The notes below the pieces were generated by a model. It did no database searches. It was not told the DNA's origin and saw only the letters and a list, made by a program, of their open reading frames with translations. DNA of 64,000 bases, from assembly GCA_022393335.1 (NCBI GenBank), contig JAJEKB010021159.1, forward strand, positions 124,001 through 188,000. Reading direction: 5' to 3'. The DNA is from Macrotrachela quadricornifera (Eukaryota; Rotifera; Eurotatoria; Philodinida; Philodinidae). Below are positions 9,937 to 22,667 of this stretch, in pieces. The position numbers and the translations under genes were made by a program. The number at the start of each line of letters is the position of its first letter. Within the stretch, counting starts at the first letter, position 1.

Positions 9937-12900
9937 TTTTGATACAACAAATGTAAGATAAAATTATGAAAATGAAATCAATTTTTGCTTAAGATGTTTT
10001 TTTTTTAAACTAGCCTTATCAAAAAACGTGCTTTTTCTTCTCTACACAATATATGCATATGTAATTGAGTCTTATATTATATCTACCTGTGAAACGCATT
10101 ATTATCTACTAGATATACCCCATTGAAATTGCACGGGTTTTTCGCTTGTGGGTGAAATATAAATATCGTATGTTGCGTAATTCAAAATAAGTATGCAGAG
10201 CTCCGTTAACATTATTCAGGAAACATCGCAAGGAGATAGAAAATGACTTGCAGTTCGAATATACCCATGTTTCATTCGAAGAGTAGCAAAAGAAAAAACT
10301 CTTGCTCAAATATGATTGGTCGAAAAAATTGACCAATGGAAGAGAGTAAACTATGAATATCTTTACAATAAAAAATTTGAATATCACCATTATAACCCAA
10401 GCAAATGACCTGATTTTTTAATCAACATTAGAGACATATTCAAGGTTCAGATTGGTAAAGGCATCTCTACAGAGATCCTTTTTTACAGATAGAAAAAAAC
10501 GAATGTACTTAACAAAGAATCTTTCTAAGCATATCTATATGAATGTAAATCCTGAATATGTTTCTATCAAAGATTAAAAAATAAACCTATTCACTCGAAT
10601 CACAGTAGAAATATTCAATATTTTTTTCGGGTAAATAACTTTTGCGCCATTCCATATACGTTTTTGTTCAAACTTGTGAAAAAGTAAAATTTTTTTATTG
10701 AGATCAATAATGATGCTTAATAAAAGATTCCTCTAGACATGTCTTCATAAATATGAATCTATTATTGATTCAAAACAGAGTTCATTTGCTTGAGTCGTAA
10801 TACAAATATTCTAATTTTTTATTGCAAAGATATTTACGTCTCATCCTGTGTAATAAACTAAAAACTTGTTGATCAAGTAAGTTTTGCTAACATTCATGAT
10901 CTACAAGATCAATAGTAATAATTTATACTTGTCATCGTTGCCATTTCCGAGCAAGAATATGGCGTATGAAAAGAGTACATACAATCATAATTGTTGCTGA
11001 AAGAATATCACAACATATAGAGTATGATAGACTGATGCTCGAATATAAAGTCTGTGGCTACAAATAATGAACCAAAAGATAATAATTTCGACGTTTAAAC
11101 GTAACCAGAATCGTGCAGTTACAAAACAAATAATGTTTGTCATTTCGACTCACTTAACCCTCCACTGTAGAAGGTAGAAGTAATTATTTGCATGTGCCAG
11201 TGTGGAAAGAATTGATCTAGCAAAGTTATCCGAATAAGCAATTCCAATCTCTTTGCGTGAGTTACCCATTATTGTATAAAGAACTGTAAAGTTTCTTCAG
11301 ACTAATAGCGGAAAAAGGCCTCCTAAAATTTTATATAATCCTCATTACAATCGAAGGAATAAATTCAAGATTTAACATTTCATTAAGTGACTAAAAGGCA
11401 AACATTTCAATTTGATCGAAGCGAAACGAAAGTGAAAACTAATGGAGAATTAAAATGACTTGTTTGGCATTTTCTTCGTCTTGTTTGTATCGATGATTTC
11501 GTTCGAGAGAAACTCAATGATAATCTTAATGTTCCAATAGAACACAAACTTAGAGGATAGAAGACACGAGTACTACTGACTAGAGCTTTGTATCAAGTCC
11601 ATTGACGTCAATCTTCTTTTGTTGTCCTTAATGAACCTGATAAAGGATTACCTGCAGAGACTTCTATATTATCATCCTACCAGAAATGTCTATAAGTCAA
11701 GTTCTGATTAATCAATTTTAATGATTTTTTTTTGTTTTATTAGTCTATAAGTGAACATTTATTTTTGAAAAAATGAAATTTTCATCTGTTTTATTTGAGG
11801 ATATATCGGGATAACAGTAAAAAATATCTAGCTTTTCGCGACATCTATCCGTAAAAAACATCCTTTCAGCTATTGTAAACTAATATTTAATCAAAATCTG
11901 TAATTCTCGTCAAGAGCTTTCGAAATATATCTTCAATTCTTGGTTTAGACGAACTTTTTCAAAAAGAAAATGATCAATAGCAGGGTATTAAGACACTTCT
12001 TGTTTTCGTGTAAAGCGACATTAAAATGAATGGAATTTTTGAATAGTTTTCATCGAACATCACGAATAGGATCAAAAAACAAACTTGTTATCTAAAATAG
12101 TTTTGCTAATAAAGTTTTTTTTTTGTTGTTGACTTTTAACTCCAAACAGTACCATTGCCCGCGCTCATCACTCATGTACGATCAACTACACTACTGATGT
12201 AGAGATGTGCAGTCAGTAATCTGCATAATGAATGCGTTAGTTAAATTGCAAACATTGTCCTCTATTGACAGCATCTGTAATTTATAGAGAATAATACGAT
12301 GGTCCTTGACTCCATATCTTGTGCTCACTATTTGGTTTTTCACACTCATCTCTTGTGACTCAGTTTTTTTTTCTCGTGATTCATAGATAATTAAAATGGT
12401 ATGTAGAGAAGCATAATTTAAACGTATCAATGTGACGGATCACCTTGAAGATGTAGATACACAACTTATAAGAACATATATTTTTTTTTATACTCATGTC
12501 CACATTCATGTACCAATCTATTTCCATGATTTTTCTTCATAAACGATGGTTTTTTCATGTAGACAGCTGGGCATTGATTGTTTGAAAATTGCAACAAATT
12601 CGTTTATAGACTCTTTTTAAAAAGTGTACAAGGAAAAAATGTTTGAAATCGAATATTACACAATATTAATAATTGTGATAGAAAAGCAATAGTGAGACAC
12701 GTTTCACCTGAGTAATTCGATGACGCTGTAAGGAAGAGTACTTCCTTTTTTTTTCTGTTCAAGGTGTTACTTGGAAAAAACGCAACCACTTTTTTTATCG
12801 ATATATATATATCAATGTGTGTGTGAATAGACTACCAAACAAGGTACACCATCACACGCTCAAGTATTATTTCAATCGTAAGTAATATAGCATAATAATT

Positions 12901-13627
12901 TCGTAAGGATCCTCAAACAAAAAATATGGAAGGATAACGAATAACGATGTAGTGCTACACATGGCAGACCTTCTTATTATTGTATGACTACCAGTCACGA
13001 TAAGAGCGAACGAATCCATAAGCGAAGGCGCAATTTTTTCTTAGAAGATTTCTCAAGAAAATGATAGTTTTGCAGAAAATGTTAATATTCACGCTTCAGT
13101 TGTGTATATATACGGCTACAGCGAGAGTTGTAAAAAGCTTGTAAATTTTTATTTTTATATCCATATCAATTATAGTGATTATATCACTCATCACTGCTAA
13201 TTACCGTTCGCAATAATTGACAATACATAATGGTAATATAATTACTAAATATAAATAACTTTTGTGTTGATAATTTGTAGGTATATAAAAAATAAAAATG
13301 TGCTGTATGCTTTTTACGACCCTCATTGTATTACATTTGCCGTTTTATTGAATGATTCGCAATTTTCAAAAATTTCTAAGAACAACACATATATTTATTG
13401 TTGATTATCAACTGTTCTTTCTCACAAATTTGTAGCGAAAAAGCATGAATCGAAGTATATTTTTGTTTAAGAGAACATAAGATGACTCGAACGCTACGAA
13501 AAGTAAGACAGTCTTAATTACGTCAAAGACACGTTAATAAATAGAAAAGAAGTTATATTCTGTTGAGATCCTTAGAAAATTTTTTATTATAAAATAAATA
13601 CAAAAAATCTTGTAGAGGACAACGAAC
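9937..13627. other. Long intergenic region
   Basis: About 3.7 kb without a supportable gene. It contains a nested MITE copy (about 10340-10848), poly-T/A runs and a short ATATAT tract near 12800. Short ORFs here lack family features and splice support. Around 10930-11150 the minus strand has two short hydrophobic frames next to a TTTCAG acceptor, too weak to call. Confidence 0.4.
10340..10848. repeat. Palindromic MITE family 1, nested copy
   Basis: Read inward from 10848, the right end gives CACAGGATGAGACGTAAATA and then AATAATAGATTCATATTTATG and AGACATGTCTAGA. This matches the copy that starts near 34496. The left part resembles the same family in the opposite orientation but is more degenerate, so two copies may be nested. 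No ORF. Confidence 0.6.
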
Positions 13628-15988
13628 ATGTCAAACAAAATATCTATCAGCAACTCAATCTCGGTGATGTGGTTAGACCGTGACACCAGCGATGATTCCA
13701 ACACAGCTATGAAAGAACTGCAACATAAAATTGGCCGTTTCGACAGATTTACGGATCCAGCAATATGTGAAGCTGCTGTGCAACATGATAATAGGCAAAT
13801 CATCCTGATTGTTAGCGGACAAATCGGTCGAAAGCTAGTTCCACGTATTCATCATTTGCCTCAACTTGTCAGCGTTTTTGTGTACTGTATGGACAAACAG
13901 CGAAATAAGGAGTGGAGCAACCAATACTTTAAGGTGAGTGTATTTTTCAGCACCCTGACTCCACAAATTCGAAGAGACAGTGGATTAGTATCTTTGGTCA
14001 TTATATGTGAATCTTGTGCTACGAGCATGTTAGACTATTTTTCTTATCCATTTTTGTATTCGACGTTGTTATATGTTATTCTGCACTTGGTTTATCAGAA
14101 TCCTTACGTACTCATCGAAACAACATTTACAGATTTTGTGTATGCTATTACGCTAAATAATGAGCTTGTTCGATGAGAAAGATCGATAGTTGCCTACTCA
14201 TTATATGACTTTTGTGTCCTAAATTTATTATTTTGCTCTCGGCCATAATATGAGCGCTTCTGCCCATTAGATATGGGTGAGGATGTTGATTGCTATTAGA
14301 GAATATTATAAAAATTTTTTTTATATCTGTAGGTACGCAAGGTGGTCACGGATGTGAGGAAGCTTCTACATTATGTTCAGCACGAAGTTCAACATCTCCT
14401 AGCGTCAAATACAGTTCAACCATCATCAGTTACACCACATTCTATTGATCTATATTACACACAACAAGTAAATCCTGGAGCCACGACTAATATCAGTGCT
14501 TTGCCTTCGATAACCCCTTTCAGTCGTTGACAAGGAGATCAACAGCTCGGGTTCGATCAAATTGACAAGCAACCATCCGAATTGTCGTCACTCAATTTTC
14601 GTTCCACGCAAAACCATAAACCCATGATGCAACTGCGAATGTTTATCGAATTAATCATTCGACTTCCACAGTCTTTCAATCCCGAGGAGCGAAAGCTATT
14701 ATGTCAATCATTAAAGAATCAATATAGTTCCAATTCGTCTACGCTGGCAGAGATAAATAGATTCGAAAGGGAATACCAGCCATCGAAAGCCATCTTTTGG
14801 TATACGTCTGAATCTTGTTTCTACAGAGAGCTGAATGCTGCTTTTCGACAGTTTAATTATAGTCGTCTTGTAGAGTTTGCTTTTCTCATTCGTGACATAT
14901 ATCATCAACTTTCTACAGAACAGAAACGACATTCATCAGGAAATAATTATCGGTACGTCTTTCGCGGCCAAATGATGTCCAAAGTGGAATTGGATCTACT
15001 GGAAAATATGGTCAACGGTCAGCAGGACTCTATTACCAATTCATTAGCGATTTTAGCCGGCGGTTATGAACCATCGATGAATAATACATTAATGTCATCA
15101 TGGATAAGACCTCGAGAGATACCGCACAAGGAAAGAATAGTTATGAAATCCTTTTTGTCAACAAGCAAACGACGTGACCTAGCAGAATTCTATTTGTCCG
15201 AGAGGCAGCGTCGTAATGACATAAAGCAAGCAGTTCTCTTTCATATTGACTTGGGGGATCATCCTGCCGCGACACATGCATCTGTGGCTGAGTTAAGTCA
15301 ATTTGGTATTGCAGAGGATGAAGTCATTTTCATGCCAGGAAGTGTTTTTTCATTGCGTAGTGTGACGCGAAATAGACTTTTTTGGGTGATCCAACTTGAA
15401 GCGCGTCAAGTGTACGAACACTCGAATACCTTTTCTCAATCCGATCCCAACCTTCGCCACTTATATGAATTGATGGTTTTACAATTAGAAAGAGAGACCA
15501 AGAATCTGTCTGACATATTAGCTGTTTTATTTGACGATAAAATGGCGTCTCTCTTCGATTCAGAGCAACTGTTTGCTATGTTAAAGACTAAGTTACCTAT
15601 TATGGGTAAGATAACTTGGGCAGACCTAGCATCATACTTATTCCTTATAGAGCAGTATGAAATTGCAGAGAAGGCATTTCAACACGCTTTGACTATCGGC
15701 GTTGAGAATGGTATCAGCGACGAGGATCGATTGGTTTGTTATGACTATCTCGCAAAACTTGCGCAAATGCGAGGCGATAGTGAACAATATCAGCAACATG
15801 CGACGTGCAAGAATATGCTCTTTTCGAAATCTATTGCACATACGCAAGGTTTAGCGTTCGATGAACTCGCATACTTGCGACAGAATATTGCCAGTGATCC
15901 AAACTCGAATCAATATATGGACTTATTCAGACAGTACAATGATATAATTCGTCGTTCCGACTCGACCAACGAGTGTTCAATCTCGTAA
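13628..15988 (+). CDS. ADP-ribosyltransferase (R-S-E class) gene 1
   Basis: Mono-ADP-ribosyltransferase-type enzyme transferring ADP-ribose from NAD, inferred from motifs. Proposed exons: 13628-13933, 14333-14467 and 14546-15988 (about 627 residues). The first intron (GTGAGT...CTGTAG, 399 bp) is clear. The second (14468-14545, GTAAAT...CAACAG, 78 bp, phase 0) removes an in-frame TGA at 14528-14530. Domain order: an N-terminal alpha/beta module (about 10-130; VMWLDRD, IILIVSG, SVFVYCMD) also found in the ART at 56.4 kb; the ART fold with YVFRGQ (Arg 287), SFLSTSK (352-354) and AEDEVIF (E404-x-E406); then a helical C-terminus (EIAEKAFQHAL), only weakly TPR-like. The R, STS and E-x-E triad is complete, so activity is plausible. 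If the second intron is not used, the gene is interrupted by a nonsense codon. Confidence 0.82.
14468..14545 (+). other. Proposed 78-bp intron that removes an in-frame TGA in ART gene 1
   Basis: Starts GTAAAT and ends CAACAG, with a CTAAT branch-like motif near 14484 and a pyrimidine-rich stretch before the acceptor. The length is a multiple of three and both borders are phase 0. Without splicing, the frame is open on both sides except for the TGA at 14528-14530. Confidence 0.6.
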
Positions 15989-18559
15989 ACTTATTGACTA
16001 TACTTTTTTCTTATTTTTTTTTTGGGTTTCTTACTGCATCTTTTCTTTCAGAGTTAACAAGATAGCACTATCAAAACGCTAAACTTCGTACTGTCTGAAA
16101 TTCATATTAATAAACAAGTAACATTCATCAATGATGATTCGTTTAATCCTCGACTGAATTCATTCTATTTATTTTGTGATTCATTCTCAGGTAATTTATC
16201 AATAAGTGTAGTGCTATAGACACTTCAATCTGAACAAACTTTTCACATTTTATGATTTCCAAAAGCAAGACTATTAATTTCAAATTCAAAAAATACCAAG
16301 CATCCGCACTTTCTTCATCAAAGATAAGAATTTTGACTTTTATGGATCATTAATAAAGTACTGACATTAGTTGCTTGCACTACAGTTGGCATACTTCTTT
16401 TCAAAAATATCCTAGACTTCGTCAAAAATTGTACGCAAGAGGAGATGATGTTAATCTTCTAAATGAATGATAAATTGCTTGTCAGAGTCTCTACAAGACG
16501 TCACTTACAACTAGTGAATACCCTCATCCTATTTTCTTCTCAAATTAATCTTCTAACTATGTTACAATTAAACCAAATTAGTTCCCAATTCGTAAGAATC
16601 TGTAGATTTTTAATAGGACTACTCCTAATCAGGCATCATAAAAAGCAGATGGAAAGAGAAGTAAACAACTAAAGCAAAGAAAAAAAATACACAAGCACAA
16701 TTTATTGAACAAATCACGTGTGACGATAGAGATTTTATATTGATCAATTTCTTTTTTTTTTCTATTCCACGAAGTATACGTGATCGACCATTTCCACCTC
16801 GGTATTTAAGTGAATTTATCTGTTTTAATTTGTTGATATTGTAATAGATAGTACTTCGTGGAATATCTGTTTTCTGATGACTAACACGAGCTGATCGTAT
16901 GTCTTTGTTTCAATAATCTAATATTGAGATATGATGACTTTTTACTTCACTGGTTAGTGCCATGATTCAGTATATATGTATGGAAAAGAAAAGAAATCAC
17001 ATTTCTGTATGGTGAATAGATAGTATAGCTACTGATGAATCATTTATAGAAATATTGACTTTGTAACTACTTTCAATGGCAAAAAAAACGTTACAAAAAA
17101 ATTTAATTTTGTCTAAGTTTTTTTGAAAACAGCTGTATATTTATTTTATCTATTTTCTTCATTAATAATAACTGATGATTATAAAATAACATTACCAAGA
17201 ACTGTTTCATAAATATCCAATTATTTAGTATCAGATATATTATTATTATTTCGTTTGATTAAGAGTTTTTTTTCGTGAAAATCGAATATCGATTCATGTT
17301 TCATCTGCTAATTATATATAAGAAAAAATTCAAAGTTGATTCTTATTTTCATTTTAAAATAAATTTATTAGACATAAACATATTTAAAAATATTCTTGTT
17401 AGTAGAAAAAAAATCTAAAATAATCATTTTGTTTAGATCGGAATATGCATCTGTTATCACCCACAACAAATAGTTATTTAACTATCAAATATATGCAATG
17501 GGTGACGTTGTTTCATAAAGTTTATTTGGATTAAATAATCTTTCTTTTTTACTTTAGTTACGTGCAGTAGAATATCTTTGAACAAAACGAAAAACAACAG
17601 ATTTATTTAAACTTGATTCTTTAATTCTTATTGTATCAGATATTACAAGAAGAACGAATAATTTAATATTAGATCGTTCATCATGTTATTAGTATTATAA
17701 AAAACATATAAAAATATTTCGTGATTGAAATTTCTTTTTAAAACAGCAAGACTATCAATAACACAATACCAAAATCATTACGAATATTAGAGGATGTTTT
17801 AATGTAGTAAATATATTTTATATATTGCGTTGCATATTTAGTGTGGGGTGGTACTAAGTTGATACTTTATACTAGTCTTGCATCGGCTATATTAGTGACA
17901 GTATCAGTTTTCATTGAAAAGCAGATTTTTATATTAGATTGACAGAAATCGATTCCTGAAAAGCAAACGTTGAGACTAGCAGATTGAACTTGATCTTTGC
18001 TTCAAGAAATAGGTCTGTTTGTTTCCATTATATTGACTCACCATCTCACCCTCATGATTATTAAAGTCCAATGAAGACGTTTAACTTTTAGTGTCTGTTT
18101 GGTGACTTACTGGATATCCTATAGTTCAATTGATAAGAAATCTGATTGTACCAAACGATAGAGCTCATCGAGTTGTACTTCGAATAGCATTGAAACATTT
18201 AGCACGTGTTCATAGGCAAATTATTGGTAGAATTACTCGAATCCGCCGCCAGCTTCATCTGTGCAGTGTAAAGAAGTTTCCAGCGTTGAGTTGATCAGTG
18301 CGAGACCTAAGATAATCTGATCGAACAGCTCATGAGATTTGGTCTGTCACACCTCTACTCATATTGACCCCTACTTTTCTTTCAATAATTGCGAAATACT
18401 TTTGGTACAGTAGTAATCTTTACTTACTTACACTTCAAAATATTTTTATTTAAAAAATAAATAAATTTTTTAAAATACACGATGCTTTGCTTTTTGTTCG
18501 AAACATACTACTGATAGTATTGACCCGAAAAATCATATTTATTGAGTTAAAAAATAGGA
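15989..18559. other. Intergenic region with transposon relics
   Basis: About 2.6 kb between ART gene 1 and GPCR copy A. It contains a Tc1-like relic at 16768-16963. From about 17450 it is the start of duplicated block A (see the matching block near 33953). No intact gene was recognised. Confidence 0.45.
16768..16963 (-). pseudogene. Tc1-like transposase N-terminal fragment (relic)
   Basis: Reading down from the ATG at 16963, the frame gives MALTSEVKSHHISILDY, then TGA, then SARVSHQKTDIPRSTIYYNI and LKYRGGNGRSRIL. This is the paired helix-turn-helix region typical of Tc1/Tc3-like transposases, including the GRPR-like GNGRSR hinge. One in-frame stop is present and no DDE catalytic domain follows, so this is a decayed fragment. 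Confidence 0.6.
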
Positions 18560-20949
18560 TCAACTTATCATTTTAAAAAATTTCTTTAATTGTTGACGGA
18601 AAGCATTGCTTGTGATAAACGATATATAGAAACGAGAAACAAAAAATGTATATGATAATAAACGACCCAACTCAGTAACGACATTTTCTATTGCAATCTG
18701 TGAAGCTGACTTTGACCAATTTTGAGTAATATTTGTATAGATGAGTAGAACTGCATATGGCACACGTGTTGTTATAGCGATCGCTAATTGTAATGCGAGC
18801 ATCGATATAATCTGCCGATCGACCTGTTGGTAAGGTAATTGTTTTGCAGTCACAACAGGTGATGTATTACTACAAATATTAATAGGAACGATTTTTCGTT
18901 GAGTAATATTGCGAACACTCTTTAATAAAAAAAAAGCCAGTAAAATTACCATTATTGGTGTGCCCAATGCCGTGAAACTTGCTTCAACATAATTATCAAA
19001 ATATGCATAAGAGCCTGCTAGAGGAGCACATTTCTCATTCGTAATGTTATATAAAATAAGTCGATGACCAAAAAACAATAGCCAAAAGAGTGGACATATA
19101 ATGCACATTTTGTAAGCTAGTTGTAAACAATCACTCCATCTACGATATTCTTAAATGAAAAGAAAAAATGTAAATGCTTGCTTCTTCATCATAATAGAAA
19201 ATTTCTTTGTTAAAATTAGAATCTTGAGACAGAATACGTTTTACGTTGCTCATTATATCGTCTCCACATTGCAGCACTCATAAGAATATTTTGGAAAGAA
19301 TTCAAATTAATACAGACAAAAGTAAAATCATAATAGACTTTAGTAAAAGCAATTTATGTCTGTCAACAATAGCAGTGCACAACGAGATTGAACTAATTCT
19401 ACAATCTTTCAAGATTTCGAAGGTTACGAAAAGTGAGACTCACTTCATACGACTAATTTCGAAGATGTTCAATCATTTTACTACAGTACACTGTAATACA
19501 AATCTAATGAGCCAAAATTTTACTCCCATTGAGAGCATTATGAAAAGAAAAGTTTTGACTATATTATGGATTAGATTGGATGCGGCAGGAAGAGCAGGTA
19601 AATTTTTTGATTGAAAGTTATATTTTGAGAAAAATGGAGAATACATTGAAACATTGAGTTTTTTTATTTCATCTATTTTTTTAAAGAGAATATTAAGTGT
19701 AAGTAATACAGTTTTGCATTTCTTTCCGTCTCATCACAGTCAGCTCTCATTAGTGTTCAAACAGGTTTAGTTTTCTAGTTTTTACAAGGGCGAGAAAGAT
19801 TCTAAAACATGATTTCTTACGACTCATTTAATCCTCAAACTGTCGCTAGACATAATACACAAAAAAAAGACTAATATTGCTAGTGAGAACTATTTTGTAA
19901 AAAGACTGATTTCTTCAATTTGCTGCTAAGATTGTCTAAAGTGAAACGTAGAAGACAGATGACAGTCGTTCGTCGGCGTCTCCAAGAGCAGACAATAACA
20001 GCTACTTCTTTTTACGTGCGCTGTGACTTAAATTCAAGTAATGTTTAGTTTTCTTGTTAAAAATATCTGTTAGTGATATCAGAAAGACCTCAGAAAAATG
20101 CACTTTATATTCACATGTTCAGTATCATTGTTTTCTGCAATGAACAAAATAGAAATATGAATAGGTATAAAGCAATTGGATCAGTTTTTTAAATAATAAA
20201 GTAGATTCAGAAGGCATAGTGATGCAATACTGATTTTTCTGGTAATAATTCTCACAAATTTATTTTTCGTAGCCAGAAGCATATCATTCCAAATCCGTAA
20301 TGTAAAATCCTTGTCTGATATTTGAAATCTTCTGAAATTCCTAGTGTTCATATGATCTGATCTAATAAAGGATAGAGTTTTCTTTGATAAAATGGCCTAT
20401 GTGAATGAGTAACTGAAATCTTATCATAGAAACATTAGTTCATATAATTCGATTGATTGTTTTTATAAATTCCTGCGAAATATATATATTAAATTTTCAA
20501 TTTTAATCTTCCAGTTTCTCTTTTCAATGAATAGATACTCATTCACTTCATGTTAATTGTGTAAACTTACTGAGTGAACGTTGTAAAGATAAAATTTGGT
20601 CAATTATTGCAAATGAAAAGAAATAAAGTGAAACTGCATGATTCCAAACAGAATCAAATTGACGAATTTTACATATGATACTGTAACGTGTTGTTATTGG
20701 TACTTGAAATCCTTTTTGAAGTATTCGTGTAACCAATAGAAAATCAACGTAAATAATATTCGAAACTGTTTCCGCTAATAGATAAATTGCATAAGCTCGC
20801 TTGCGATATTTTCGAGAACTATACACAATAATATTTCCAATACAACCAATATTACCTGATATCCAAATAAATAAACCAAACCACATGTTTAATTGATAAG
20901 GTGCAGATAAAAGAGCACTATTAATACTGCTTGTTGTAGAATTCATCAT
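18560..20949 (-). CDS. Divergent class A (rhodopsin-like) GPCR, copy A
   Basis: Two exons (20571-20949, 18560-19149; about 322 residues) separated by a 1.4-kb GT-AG intron in phase 1. Seven hydrophobic helices are visible: TM1 contains the GN signature (IGCIGNIIVYSS), TM2 YAIYLLAETVSNIIYVDFLL, and TM3 follows Cys in ICKIRQFDSVW. TM3 ends in FAIIDQILSLQRS instead of D/E-R-Y. TM4 is CIICPLFWLLFFG, TM5 ALGTPIMVILLAFFLL, TM6 LQLAIAITTRVPYAVLLIY (proline kink kept), and TM7 ends SYTFFVSRFYISF instead of NPxxY. Two N-glycosylation sequons lie near the N-terminus, and a Cys in the second extracellular loop (NEKCAPL) could pair with the TM3 Cys. It probably signals from the plasma membrane through G proteins; the ligand is unknown. 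The paralogue lies at 36127-37566. The short start is MMNSTTSS. Confidence 0.82.
19510..20490. other. Intron sequence present only in GPCR copy A
   Basis: Copies A and B match on both sides (TTTACTACAGTACAC on one, TTTCAATTTTAATCTTCCA on the other), but about 0.95 kb lies between these in A and only about 30 bp in B. It is either an insertion in A or a deletion in B. No ORF or terminal repeats were recognised. Confidence 0.55.
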
Positions 20950-21764
20950 TAACAGACTATTAAAGAGAAAAATAGCAATGTTCTTCGAGTATTTTACTCA
21001 ATCGTGATAAACAAAAAAGTTATTTTTATTTCTCTTGGACACAAATAAAGCTTCCAAAAGAATCTAATTTTTTTTCAGCCTGGAATTTCTGTCTCAACTA
21101 GTTTTTCTCATGATCAAATTATATATTTCCTCATACTTAACCCTTTAAGTATTTAATTTTTTTACAGGAAATGTTTTGCAAAATAACTTTCATAAATTCA
21201 TAGATTTTTATTTATGGATTATAAGGTAGAAAACTTCTGCGACAGATACGTTTGATTATTTTATATAAAAAACAGGAACTGCTTTACAAAAATAAATCAC
21301 AAAAAACAATCGTACACTATTCCAAAACTTGTTAAATGTTCTCTAGAACATAGTCATAAGTTCTATAAGAATTTACCGAACGTCAAACAAATTTAGAAGA
21401 ACCTCTCGAGAGACTATATGTACATATATGTAAACGATTGATTGCACGTGCTCATTATTATTATACAGAGAAAGGATAACAATCAAGGCTGTCACAAAGT
21501 ATTAAACTAAAGCGGAAAGGACTATTCGGGCATTCCCCTTTATTCTTAAAGATTCGCATCCATTTTGAGTTATTGTAGGTTAATATTTGGAGGTACGCTT
21601 AGGTCGTCAAGGTCTAGTATTTAGAAATGTTCTTGAGTCCTCATAGGCTAGTATTAGGATGCACCGATTCCGATTCTTAGAATTGATTAAAGTTGAAATT
21701 GGTCAGAATCGCTCGATTTACCTAAACTTGCGATAAAATCTTAAGAATTGGTATAGACTTGGGG
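20950..21764. other. Upstream region of GPCR copy A
   Basis: About 800 bp upstream of GPCR copy A, homologous to 37567-38133 plus 39916-40080. No ORF. A short stretch at about 21585-21650 (GGACTCAAGAA-type phrases) recurs inverted at about 40985-41045. Confidence 0.45.
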
Positions 21765-22667
21765 CATTCCAAAAGTACTGGCAGTGGCACTTGTTTTGCT
21801 TACAGAAATCTCAAAAAGAATTTCCTTTTTTTAATTAAAAAGAACGAGCGTCTTCTGTTCTATTTTTCTATGCTATTTGATCAGTATTCATCTAATATCA
21901 TAGTAATAGAATTTAGATAAAAACTATTTTTATTGATATTTAGTTGGTTAGTTTAGATCGTCATGGATGTAACACTTCTGAATTTCATTTTATTATTTTG
22001 TCGTCATTTAAGGGGGTTCCCCCTCAGAAAAGTCATTTTTTCGGATAAAAATCGAAGTTTAGTTTTTATCATACCAAGATGCGCCGAAGCTTCATCTTTC
22101 AGAATATATATGGTTTTTTAGAAAATCAGCGGTTTTTCACAGATATATCATATGAAACTTTGATTCTAGTATTATATTTTTGGAGAAATCTTCATGGTTT
22201 TTCAGTTTGAAAAAGTGGGTCGTCGTTCAAGTGAATACTGAATATAACATTTCTATATTAACCAGCATAACAGATGACGCTAGCACACTGAATCTATTAC
22301 GTGCTTTGAAAAATCCAACAAAATATACCACTTCGACATGCCTTGTATAGACTTAAACGAAAAAATCCATTTCTAAAATTTCTTCTTTGTTCTTCTCAAA
22401 AGATGGTTTTCAATCAGGAAAATTGAAATAACTCCTTTCCAATTTGAGCAATGACCAATATTTTTTTTATTTTTTAAAGGTCTCTATCAGAGCAAACTTT
22501 TCATTAACCACTATTTTTAAAATCAAATCCTGATCTGAGAAAAGTTGAATTTACTGTCGCCGAATCATCTTTTTTATGCTTATTCTAAGTCATGTTTACT
22601 AAAGTACTCATAAAAAAATCAATAATATACAATTTAAAAATTCCGTCTGATGAAAAGATACGCACTG

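Larger units (their letters stand above)
17450..21560. repeat. Segmental duplication, block A (left part)
   Basis: Matches 33953-40060 in the same orientation. Landmarks in both: AGTTATTTAACTATCAAA at the left edge, ATAGGTCTGTTTGTTTCCAT at about 18010/35585, the GPCR gene, and CTCGAGAGACTATATGT at about 21406/39930. Block A lacks the foldback insertion found in block B at 38134-39915, and has about 0.95 kb more sequence in the GPCR intron. Confidence 0.8.

Noticed and set aside
10930..11150. Two hydrophobic minus-strand frames near a TTTCAG acceptor, possibly a small membrane protein
   Set aside because: No start-to-stop frame could be joined with consistent phase and no family resemblance was seen.
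14528..14530. Selenocysteine or programmed readthrough at the TGA of ART gene 1
   Set aside because: A phase-0 intron with good borders removes it; no SECIS-like structure was identified and neither ADP-ribosyltransferase shows a Cys expected there.
18120..18360. Possible coding remnant (VPNDRAHRVVLRIALKHL) downstream of GPCR copy A
   Set aside because: The counterpart in block B contains a stop in the same frame and no family was recognised; conservation is explained by the segmental duplication.
19246..19614. 122-residue plus-strand ORF inside the GPCR copy A intron
   Set aside because: It is antisense to the intron; the homologous part of copy B is interrupted, so it is not conserved.
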